Source: Fidelibacterota bacterium (GTDB taxonomy: Bacteria; Fidelibacterota; Marinisomatia; Marinisomatales; CAZVFT01). From it: a stretch of 7,379 nucleotides of DNA. Position numbers and translations under genes: made by a program. The DNA lies in the NCBI GenBank assembly GCA_014381485.1, contig JACNLN010000078.1, forward strand, positions 1 through 7,379. The letters are read 5' to 3'. A model generated the notes under the pieces. That model did not search any database, was not told the origin of the DNA, and saw only the letters and a program-made list of their open reading frames with translations. Positions 1-5,609 of the stretch are shown in pieces. Numbering within the stretch: the stretch's first letter is position 1; the number at the start of each line of letters is the position of its first letter.

Positions 1-18
1 AGAAAAACCATACTAATT

Positions 19-49
19 TTGTTACTGAATATCATTAAGCGTTTTTAAT
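19..49 (+). promoter_or_regulatory. Weak candidate promoter for dnaX
   Basis: The first 96 bases are strongly AT-rich and contain no convincing gene on either strand. The best sigma70-like pair I can pick by eye is TTGTTA at 19-24 and TTTAAT at 44-49 (four and five matches to consensus), but the 19-base spacer is long. TATATT at 70-75 is another possible -10 with no matching -35. In such AT-rich DNA matches of this kind are expected by chance, so this only says that dnaX probably starts its own transcript here. Confidence 0.2.
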
Positions 50-96
50 TATTGGTTTTTGCATAAATCTATATTAACCTAAATTAGAGAATGATG

Positions 97-1776
97 ATGG
101 AATACCAAGTATTAGCAAGGAAGTACCGACCTGAACGATTCCAGAAAGTAGTAGGTCAGGATCACATCAGTGAAACTCTTCTTAAAGCTTTCTCACAAGA
201 ACGAATTGCTCACGCTTATCTATTTTCAGGTCCGAGGGGTGTCGGCAAGACAACCACAGCTCGCATACTCGCTAAAGCTCTGAATTGTATTAATAACGAC
301 GATGGCAATCCATGTAATGAATGCCAGAACTGTAAAGAGATTGCTACTTCAAGGAGTATGGATGTGCTGGAAATTGATGGTGCATCCAACCGGGGTATTG
401 ATGAAATTCGAAATTTACGTGAACTTGTAAAATATACTCCAATACATTCCAAATGTAAAATTTTTATCATCGATGAGGTACATATGCTCACCACTCCTGC
501 CTTCAATGCCCTGCTAAAAACTCTTGAAGAACCCCCTCCCCATGTCAAGTTTGTTTTTGCCACAACTGAACCCAATAAAGTGCTACCCACCATCCTCTCC
601 AGGTGCCAGAGACACGATTTTCATCGTCTATCTCTTGAAGATATAATGACGGTGATAGATGAGGTTCTAAAAAAAGAAGATATCAGTATCGATGAGCGAA
701 CCAAACGTGTGGTCGCTGAGCTGGGTGATGGAGGAATGCGGGATGCCCTGAGCCTTTTGGATCAGATAATCGCATTTTGCGGAAATAATATAACCTTTGA
801 TAAAGCATCTCAGATTCTGGGAATTATTCCCAGTTCTCTCTATTTTGAAATAATGTCATCCATAAAAGAAAAAAATCGAAAACAAATGCTGGAGACACTT
901 CAACAAGTGTATTCACAGGGATATAACCTTACAGAGTTTGTTAATGGACTGAACCAACATCTGTTGAATTTATTGATTGGTTCTGTTGAGTCCGGCGATA
1001 AATTGCTTGTAGTCACTGAAGAAATTAGTCAACGTTATTTAGAAGAAAGTAAGGTTTGGAATCCAAAGGACCTGTTAAGGTATATCGATCTTATGACTGA
1101 CCTTGAAACTAAATTGAAGATTGTCCAACAACCAAAGATATATACTGAAGCTGTGCTATTAAAGATGCTGGAAATGGATTCATCTATCTCAATCTCCGAT
1201 CTTCTTTCGAAACTATCTGAGAGAGGAGTACCATCAAACAGAACCAAACCAACCGAAAATAAAACTTATCCTTTATTCAATATGGCTGAGAGCAGCAAAC
1301 GAAAGGATTCCAGCTCAAAACCTGTGTCTGTAAAAGACAGCTCATCTCCTAAGAAACAATCAAATATTATTGAGAAGAAAAAGAAAAGCAAAGAATCAAA
1401 AACCAAGATTAACAAGATTAACATTGAGGAAAAAGATAATCTTACAGAAATCAAATCAAAATGGGGAGATATTGTTGAGAAAGTGTCTGAGAATGGTACT
1501 TCTGTAGGGCTTTTTCTAAGCTATGGGGAACTTGTAGATTTGCGGGGAAAACGATTGACAATTTCATTTCCATCGAAGTACCGTTTTCAGATGGATTCTG
1601 TCAAAAAGAAATCTTCAGCAATTGAAGATGCTATAAAAAAAACAGTCGATAGAACAGTAAAAATCAATTTTATTATTGAGCAAAAGAAAAGCATGAAAAC
1701 GTCTGTTTCTCAGAACGACGATAGTCCAGTCACAAAACGTGTATTAGAACTTTTCGGTGGGAAGATAATAGAATAA
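97..1776 (+). CDS. dnaX: DNA polymerase III subunit gamma/tau (clamp-loader ATPase)
   Basis: This is the AAA+ motor of the replicative clamp loader, which opens the beta clamp and places it on primed DNA. Numbering from the ATG at 97 (559 residues): Walker A GPRGVGKT at 45-52, a zinc-binding set of cysteines at 64, 73, 76 and 79, Walker B with DEVH at 126-129, sensor 1 ATTE at 155-158, and the SRC arginine-finger motif at 168-170. A lid and collar region follows, then a Ser/Lys-rich linker at about 378-448, then a C-terminal tau-type domain ending in a LFGG motif. Three ATG codons lie in tandem at 91, 94 and 97. I chose the third because the family begins M-x-Y-Q-V-L-A-R-K and because the only purine-rich SD-like stretch (AGAGA, 86-90) is six bases from it; the start at 91 adds two residues. 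The linker holds a lysine-codon run discussed as a possible frameshift site. Family assignment is firm. Confidence 0.97.
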   Translation: MEYQVLARKYRPERFQKVVGQDHISETLLKAFSQERIAHAYLFSGPRGVGKTTTARILAKALNCINNDDGNPCNECQNCKEIATSRSMDVLEIDGASNRGIDEIRNLRELVKYTPIHSKCKIFIIDEVHMLTTPAFNALLKTLEEPPPHVKFVFATTEPNKVLPTILSRCQRHDFHRLSLEDIMTVIDEVLKKEDISIDERTKRVVAELGDGGMRDALSLLDQIIAFCGNNITFDKASQILGIIPSSLYFEIMSSIKEKNRKQMLETLQQVYSQGYNLTEFVNGLNQHLLNLLIGSVESGDKLLVVTEEISQRYLEESKVWNPKDLLRYIDLMTDLETKLKIVQQPKIYTEAVLLKMLEMDSSISISDLLSKLSERGVPSNRTKPTENKTYPLFNMAESSKRKDSSSKPVSVKDSSSPKKQSNIIEKKKKSKESKTKINKINIEEKDNLTEIKSKWGDIVEKVSENGTSVGLFLSYGELVDLRGKRLTISFPSKYRFQMDSVKKKSSAIEDAIKKTVDRTVKINFIIEQKKSMKTSVSQNDDSPVTKRVLELFGGKIIE

Positions 1777-1782
1777 AATAAT

Positions 1783-1808
1783 TTGATTTCGTAAAATTAG
1801 TGTATAAT
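1783..1808 (+). promoter_or_regulatory. Candidate promoter for the ybaB-recR-...-recX run
   Basis: The 54-base gap after dnaX holds a perfect -10 hexamer TATAAT at 1803-1808. A -35-like TTGATT lies at 1783-1788 (four matches to TTGACA), but its spacer is only 14 bases, shorter than the usual 16-18. No terminator hairpin is visible after dnaX, so read-through from dnaX is also possible. If used, this promoter would start RNA near 1815, giving a leader of only about 16 bases that already contains the ybaB Shine-Dalgarno site. The -10 is seen in the sequence; promoter activity is inference. Confidence 0.4.
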
Positions 1809-1819
1809 ATTTATAATTG

Positions 1820-1825
1820 AAGGAG
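1820..1825 (+). promoter_or_regulatory. Strong Shine-Dalgarno site of ybaB
   Basis: AAGGAG lies five bases before the ATG at 1831. It is one of the strongest ribosome-binding sites in the window and opens the first gene of the packed run, which suits a gene translated independently of dnaX. It fixes the ybaB start. Confidence 0.75.
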
Positions 1826-1830
1826 AGATT

Positions 1831-2157
1831 ATGTACAGCAAAGGAAACCTGTCAAACATATTAAAACAGGCGAAGCAGATGCAGAAAAAGTTGGAAGCAG
1901 CCCAGGAAGAATTAGAGAAACTGGAAGTTGAAGGACAAGCAGGCGGAGGTATGGTGATTGTGAAAGCCAACGGGAAACAGGAGTTGGTATCGATTAAGAT
2001 TGATCCTGAAATTCTTGATGAAGACATAGAAATGATTGAAGATTTGATTTTAGCAGCCGTCAATCAGGCTATGGCTAAGGCAAGTGAGGAATCTCAAAAT
2101 AAATTAGGTGCCATTTCAGGCGGAGTGTTGGGAGATTTAAAAATCCCAGGAGCGTAA
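1831..2157 (+). CDS. ybaB: Nucleoid-associated protein, YbaB/EbfC family
   Basis: A 108-residue protein matching the YbaB/EbfC family in size, layout and position. These small dimeric proteins bind DNA and contribute to nucleoid organisation; in many bacteria the gene lies between dnaX and recR, exactly as here. The N-terminal third (about residues 5-35) is a charged helix rich in K, Q and E. It is followed by a Gly-rich turn (GQAGGGMV, about 36-43) leading into beta strands containing the family-typical VKANGKQELVSIKIDPE stretch. A helix with DLILAAVNQAMAKA comes next, and then a Gly-rich tail. There are no membrane segments or cysteines. The stop is three bases before the recR start, and the recR Shine-Dalgarno site lies inside the last codons of this gene. 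The family is certain; the exact cellular role is less well defined than for its neighbours. Confidence 0.95.
   Translation: MYSKGNLSNILKQAKQMQKKLEAAQEELEKLEVEGQAGGGMVIVKANGKQELVSIKIDPEILDEDIEMIEDLILAAVNQAMAKASEESQNKLGAISGGVLGDLKIPGA
2148..2152 (+). promoter_or_regulatory. Shine-Dalgarno site of recR inside the end of ybaB
   Basis: AGGAG at 2148-2152 sits eight bases before the recR ATG at 2161 and is read as part of the last ybaB codons. This supports the recR start and links translation of the two genes. Confidence 0.65.
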
Positions 2158-2160
2158 CCA

Positions 2161-2760
2161 ATGAAGGCTTTACCCGACTCATTAAATCGCTTGATTGATG
2201 GATTATCTGCATTTCCGGGAATCGGGAAAAAGACTGCCCAGCGTATGGCATTTTTCCTGTTAAAGGAAAATAGGGATATCGCTGTAAACCTTGCAAAATC
2301 TATTCTCGATATCAAGGATCAAATCCATACCTGTCCTATTTGCCACAACATTTCAGAAACTGCTCCATGTGGTATCTGTTCTGATACGAAAAGGGATGAT
2401 CATCTCCTCTGTGTTGTTGAAGATACTGAAGACCTGTTGGTGTTTGAAAGAACGAATGAATATCACGGAAAGTATCACGTTCTTGGAGGTGTTCTATCTC
2501 CTCTGGATGGGATTGGACCTGATGAATTAAATGTAGATTCCCTCCTATCCCGGGTAAATGAGACTACTGAAGTAATCATTGCTACTAACCCCAATACAGA
2601 GGGTGATACAACTGCCCTTTATCTGGCGAAAATATTAAATCCGATAGGAGTAAAAGTTACAAGGCTGGCTCAAGGGATTCCTGTAGGAGGTGATCTGGAA
2701 TATGCAGATGAGGCTACAATTGTAAGCGCTTTAGCTGGGAGAAAAACTTTACAGTCATGA
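2161..2760 (+). CDS. recR: Recombination mediator protein RecR
   Basis: RecR acts with RecF and RecO to help load RecA on SSB-coated single-stranded DNA at gaps. The 199-residue length is typical. Seen in order: a helix-hairpin-helix DNA-binding motif around PGIGKKTAQR (19-28); a four-cysteine zinc finger at C58, C61, C70 and C73; a Toprim domain starting near residue 82 with the acidic residue E87 in the CVVEDTED stretch; the conserved VLGGVLSPLDGIGP segment (107-120); the Toprim acidic pair E147 and D149 in NPNTEGDTT; and the C-terminal LAQGIPVGGDLEYAD stretch (169-183) involved in RecR self-assembly. All expected residues are present. The ATG at 2161 has a good SD and follows ybaB by three bases. 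The stop TGA overlaps the pgsA ATG as ATGA. RecR at the head and RecA near the end of the same run place a mediator and its recombinase together. Confidence 0.98.
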   Translation: MKALPDSLNRLIDGLSAFPGIGKKTAQRMAFFLLKENRDIAVNLAKSILDIKDQIHTCPICHNISETAPCGICSDTKRDDHLLCVVEDTEDLLVFERTNEYHGKYHVLGGVLSPLDGIGPDELNVDSLLSRVNETTEVIIATNPNTEGDTTALYLAKILNPIGVKVTRLAQGIPVGGDLEYADEATIVSALAGRKTLQS

Positions 2761-3353
2761 TACCTAATATCTTAACAATTGGTAGAATCCTACTAACGCC
2801 ATTATTTATCATCTGCCTCTTTCACGAAGCAATCTGGGCAAGACCAATGGCACTACTCATCTTCATTGTGGCTTCTATCACTGATGCTTGGGATGGATAT
2901 ATTGCCAGAAAGAAAGGTCTGGTTACTAAAACAGGGAAATTTCTTGATCCACTTGCTGACAAGATCCTTGTCTCCTCTGCATTCATTTCATTTGCCATCA
3001 TGGGTAAGATACCCTACTGGATGGTTGTTCTTATTATCTTCCGTGACTTGTTTATAACAGGCATGCGGATGCTATTTTTAAGCCGTGGATTGAGCATGAT
3101 TACAAGTCAGGTTGCTAAAATGAAGACTGTTATTCAGGTAAGTGCGATTATATTTATTCTGACTTACTTTGCATCAAAAACGTTAACTTTTATAGATATA
3201 AGCGCTATAATTTTATTTATAGATAAGTTTCATCTCATCTACTACTTTACATTGTTTGCTACGATTTTCACTGTATTCACAGGTATCTCATATTTATACA
3301 GCAATCGAGGTACTATTCGTGAATTTCTTACGTCATCTGATTCAACCCTGTGA
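2757..3353 (+). CDS. pgsA: CDP-diacylglycerol--glycerol-3-phosphate 3-phosphatidyltransferase
   Basis: This integral membrane enzyme transfers the phosphatidyl group from CDP-diacylglycerol to sn-glycerol 3-phosphate, giving phosphatidylglycerol phosphate, the committed step to PG and cardiolipin. The 198-residue protein carries the complete CDP-alcohol phosphotransferase signature: D43, D46-G47, A50-R51, eight residues, G60, three residues, D64, three residues, D68. All metal-binding aspartates are present. The N-terminus MIPNILTIGRIL is typical for the family, and R96-D97 plus a KMKT segment near 121-124 resemble the PgsA pattern of conserved charges between membrane helices. I count about five or six hydrophobic stretches (roughly 8-22, 31-42, 70-82, 87-100, 125-139, 165-185). 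The start overlaps the recR stop by four bases. No SD lies at good spacing (GGGAG at 2737-2741 is 15 bases away), so translational coupling is likely. The next gene encodes the enzyme for its product. Other CDP-alcohol transferases such as PssA are less likely. Confidence 0.92.
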   Translation: MIPNILTIGRILLTPLFIICLFHEAIWARPMALLIFIVASITDAWDGYIARKKGLVTKTGKFLDPLADKILVSSAFISFAIMGKIPYWMVVLIIFRDLFITGMRMLFLSRGLSMITSQVAKMKTVIQVSAIIFILTYFASKTLTFIDISAIILFIDKFHLIYYFTLFATIFTVFTGISYLYSNRGTIREFLTSSDSTL

Positions 3354-3811
3354 ATCATTTCCTTTTTTATCTATCTGATTGGATTTCTTCGGTTTTCAGA
3401 GTAGGGTATCTTCCTTTAGCACCAGGGACGTGGGGTAGTCTCTTTGCTTTGTTGGTCTGGTGGTTTCTTCCACCTGACATCAGCAATTTTACGTATATTC
3501 TAATCATTCTAAATCTTTTTCTTATTGGTGTCATCACGTCTTCCATAATTTCATACAAGGTTAAGGAAAATGATCCTTCAAAAGTAGTTATCGATGAATG
3601 GGTAGGGATGTGGATCACTTTGATTGGAGTTCCAAAAATTTTCGGATGGATGGTATTAAGTTTTGTTCTGTTTAGATTTTTCGATATTACAAAAATTTTC
3701 CCTGCTCATCGCTTGGAAAAAATCAGAGGTGGATGGGGAATTATGCTTGATGACATAGTGGCAGGGGTTTATGCTCTACTCATCTTTCAAGGAATCTATC
3801 ATTTGGTATGA
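3350..3811 (+). CDS. pgpA: Phosphatidylglycerophosphatase A
   Basis: PgpA removes the phosphate from phosphatidylglycerol phosphate, the product of PgsA, giving phosphatidylglycerol in the inner membrane. The 153-residue protein shows the family blocks in order: GYLPLAPGTWGS (19-30), VVIDEWVGMW with D82-E83, FRFFDITK with D112, and GGWGIMLDDIVAG (127-139) with D134-D135, the acidic residues expected to bind Mg2+. Hydrophobic stretches at about 31-41, 48-66, 93-108 and 137-150 suit a membrane protein. The start is a GTG overlapping the pgsA stop as GTGA; no in-frame ATG fits the conserved N-terminus as well. Small deviation: after FDITK the family often has Pro where this protein has Ile, which is unlikely to matter. 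The stop overlaps the cinA start. Two consecutive PG-synthesis enzymes back to back make the assignment strong. Confidence 0.95.
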   Translation: MNHFLFYLSDWISSVFRVGYLPLAPGTWGSLFALLVWWFLPPDISNFTYILIILNLFLIGVITSSIISYKVKENDPSKVVIDEWVGMWITLIGVPKIFGWMVLSFVLFRFFDITKIFPAHRLEKIRGGWGIMLDDIVAGVYALLIFQGIYHLV

Positions 3812-5019
3812 AGGCATCAATCATCACTATTGGAAACGAGTTGTTAGGTGGATTTATCATCGATTCTAATGCCAGCTGGATGAGTCGAAAGTTGTTGGAT
3901 ATCGGGATCAGGACGTCCTTAAAAATAACGGTAGGTGATGATAAGGAGGAAATCCTTAAAGGACTCAACATAGCGAGCAAATCAACCGATTTGATATTTT
4001 GTACAGGCGGATTGGGCCCCACCATTGATGATGTAACGTTAGAAACTTTTTGTGAATTTATTGACGCAAATCTTGAAATTGATGAATCGTATCTTGAGGA
4101 ATTAAAGGAAAGGTTTGAACGGCGAGGTCGAGAAATGCCAGATTCAAATCGAAACCAGGCATTAATCCCTAATAAAGGTGAAGTAGTCACAAATCCCATT
4201 GGATCTGCTCGAGGTGTTAAATACAATGAGAACAACAAACAATATTATGTTCTTCCTGGCGTTCCCGCTGAAATGAAGGAAATGATGGAGTCTTTTATTC
4301 TTCCTGAACTTAAGAATAATTATAAAAGTGACTTGAAGATTTCAACGATAAGAACCACAGGAATAATGGAATCTGCTTTACATGATAAATTGAGTGATCT
4401 TATTTCTGATTTAAAAGATGTGGAAATTGCATTTATTCCTGGATTTATGGGTGTCGATGTGAGATTGGTTTCTGAAGATACAAAGAGAATAGAACATCTT
4501 TCAGATAAAATATACGATCAAATGGGTAATTACATATATGGTGAGGATTGGGAGTCATTGGAGGAGATCATCGGAAAACAACTTCGAGAGTATGGCTTCA
4601 CAATTGCCACTGCAGAGTCGTGCACTGGAGGATTGATGTCAGATAGGATAACAAACATCGCTGGCAGTTCTGATTATTATCTGGGGGGTGTTGTAACATA
4701 CAGTAATGAGGCAAAAACAACATTATTGGGTGTCAGAAATGAGACACTTATCTCTGTTGGAGCAGTGAGTGAGGAAACAGCAATAGAAATGGCTCAAGGA
4801 GTCCGGAAGCTTTTTCAGACAGATATTGGGGTATCCATCACTGGAATTGCCGGTCCCAGTGGTGATACTCCGAATAAACCCATAGGTCTGACGTACATCG
4901 GACTCGATTTTTCAGGAGACATTGATGTGCAAAAATACATTTTTTCCACTGACCGTCGTTTCAACAAGGAACTTGCTGCACAGGCGGCGTTAAATCTTGT
5001 AAGGATTGCTCTCTTATGA
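3808..5019 (+). CDS. cinA: CinA-family protein: ADP-ribose pyrophosphatase / NMN deamidase
   Basis: A full-length two-domain CinA (403 residues). Residues 1 to about 170 form the MoCF-like COG1058 domain, opening with IITIGNELLGG and containing CTGGLGPTIDD at 65-75; characterised members of this domain hydrolyse ADP-ribose. After a linker domain, about residues 245-403 form the PncC-type domain, which deamidates nicotinamide mononucleotide to nicotinate mononucleotide for NAD salvage. Its hallmarks are TAESCTGG (268-275) with the conserved Ser271, GGVVTYSNEAK, GAVSEETA, and TGIAGPSGDTPNKPIGL starting near 345. All motifs are intact, so both activities are plausible; which substrate matters in this organism is inference. 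The ATG overlaps the pgpA stop as ATGA, and the stop overlaps thpR the same way. cinA next to recA is a well-known arrangement, named from competence-induced co-expression with recA in pneumococcus. Nothing here shows that this organism is competent. Confidence 0.94.
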   Translation: MKASIITIGNELLGGFIIDSNASWMSRKLLDIGIRTSLKITVGDDKEEILKGLNIASKSTDLIFCTGGLGPTIDDVTLETFCEFIDANLEIDESYLEELKERFERRGREMPDSNRNQALIPNKGEVVTNPIGSARGVKYNENNKQYYVLPGVPAEMKEMMESFILPELKNNYKSDLKISTIRTTGIMESALHDKLSDLISDLKDVEIAFIPGFMGVDVRLVSEDTKRIEHLSDKIYDQMGNYIYGEDWESLEEIIGKQLREYGFTIATAESCTGGLMSDRITNIAGSSDYYLGGVVTYSNEAKTTLLGVRNETLISVGAVSEETAIEMAQGVRKLFQTDIGVSITGIAGPSGDTPNKPIGLTYIGLDFSGDIDVQKYIFSTDRRFNKELAAQAALNLVRIALL

Positions 5020-5609
5020 TAAAAGAAAAACTCATCCGAACATTTTTGGCTGTTGAATTACCACAACGTGTAAAGAGTACCGTTTTAAATTTGCAAACAA
5101 CCATTCAAGCAAAGCCGAGAGTGGTAAAATGGGTAAAGATGGATAACATCCACCTCACACTCCGTTTTATTGGTCCAACACCTGAAAGGGAGGTACCGAG
5201 AATCAGTGCTGAGGTAAAGAAAGCTATAGCACAGCACAATGATTTATCGCTATTTATTTGTGGGACTGGAGTGTTTCCCAAACCTCAACGACCCCGTGTG
5301 TTGTGGCTCGGTACGGATGGCGAGGTACAGAAGTTGAAAGATCTGGTAAGTGACATAAACAGCGAGCTTGAAAAATTAGGATTTCCTGCTGAGGAACGGG
5401 AATACTCCCCGCATATTACTATTGGCAGAATTCGTTACCCACAAAAGATTACTCCCGATGTTACAAATTTCTTAAATTCAGAGTACGATCCAATAGAAGT
5501 TAAAGTACAATCGGTGAAGTATTTTCAAAGTGATTTGGTCCCGGGTGGACCTATTTATTCAATATTAGGTGTCTATCAACTAACACCGAAATCTGCGGAG
5601 GAAAATTGA
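5016..5609 (+). CDS. thpR: RNA 2',3'-cyclic phosphodiesterase (2'-5' RNA ligase family)
   Basis: A 197-residue member of the 2H phosphoesterase superfamily (formerly LigT). These enzymes open RNA 2',3'-cyclic phosphate ends and in vitro can join tRNA halves through 2'-5' bonds. Two catalytic HxT motifs are visible, HLTL with H46 and T48 and HITI with H133 and T135, each in its usual context (NIHLTLRFIG and YSPHITIGR). The opening RTFLAVELP and the FPKPQRPRVLWLG segment are also typical of ThpR. No membrane segment or signal peptide is seen. The ATG overlaps the cinA stop as ATGA, with a weak AGGA ten bases upstream at 5002-5005. The stop shares one base with the recA ATG. The physiological RNA substrate of bacterial ThpR is generally unclear, so the family is certain but the cellular role is not. 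Confidence 0.93.
   Translation: MIKEKLIRTFLAVELPQRVKSTVLNLQTTIQAKPRVVKWVKMDNIHLTLRFIGPTPEREVPRISAEVKKAIAQHNDLSLFICGTGVFPKPQRPRVLWLGTDGEVQKLKDLVSDINSELEKLGFPAEEREYSPHITIGRIRYPQKITPDVTNFLNSEYDPIEVKVQSVKYFQSDLVPGGPIYSILGVYQLTPKSAEEN
5568..5587. repeat. Inverted repeat just upstream of recA (possible operator or RNA hairpin)
   Basis: GGTGT at 5568-5572 is matched by ACACC at 5583-5587 across a 10-base spacer, ending 21 bases before the recA ATG and inside the thpR coding sequence. A poor promoter-like pair (TTGGTC 5535-5540, TTCAAT 5558-5563, 17-base spacer) lies just before it. It could be an operator for an internal recA promoter or a small mRNA hairpin. A similar repeat occurs by chance within cinA (4730-4747), so confidence is low. 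Confidence 0.25.
5597..5601 (+). promoter_or_regulatory. Strong Shine-Dalgarno site of recA
   Basis: GGAGG at 5597-5601 is seven bases before the ATG at 5609 and only four before the in-frame TTG at 5606. The better spacing and the better start codon select 5609. The strength fits the high RecA protein level needed compared with its operon neighbours. Confidence 0.75.

Noticed and set aside
1..48. Short plus-strand open stretch ending at TAA 46-48, hydrophobic if translated, possibly the tail of an upstream gene
   Set aside because: Only 15 codons, with AT-rich composition that gives hydrophobic residues by default, and no terminator or other support.
216..593. 125-codon open frame on the minus strand
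   Set aside because: Antisense shadow of the conserved dnaX ATPase domain; composition follows the complement of dnaX codons.
1325..1339. TGTCT-N5-AGACA small hairpin in dnaX, upstream of the lysine run
   Set aside because: Five base pairs only, about 40 bases before the possible slip site; frameshift stimulators of this type lie downstream and close.
1405..1422. Two tandem copies of AAGATTAAC
   Set aside because: Two copies encoding K-I-N twice in a low-complexity linker; too short to count as a functional repeat array.
3780..4238. 152-codon open frame on the minus strand
   Set aside because: It lies antisense to cinA, which has intact conserved motifs throughout; the antisense product has no recognisable features or suitable SD.
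4730..4747. GTGTC-N8-GACAC inverted repeat
   Set aside because: It is inside the conserved PncC-type domain of cinA, with no promoter context, and serves as a reminder that 5-bp repeats arise by chance.
5606..5608. TTG start for recA
   Set aside because: The ATG immediately after it has better SD spacing (seven bases against four) and yields the usual MA-K-E N-terminus.
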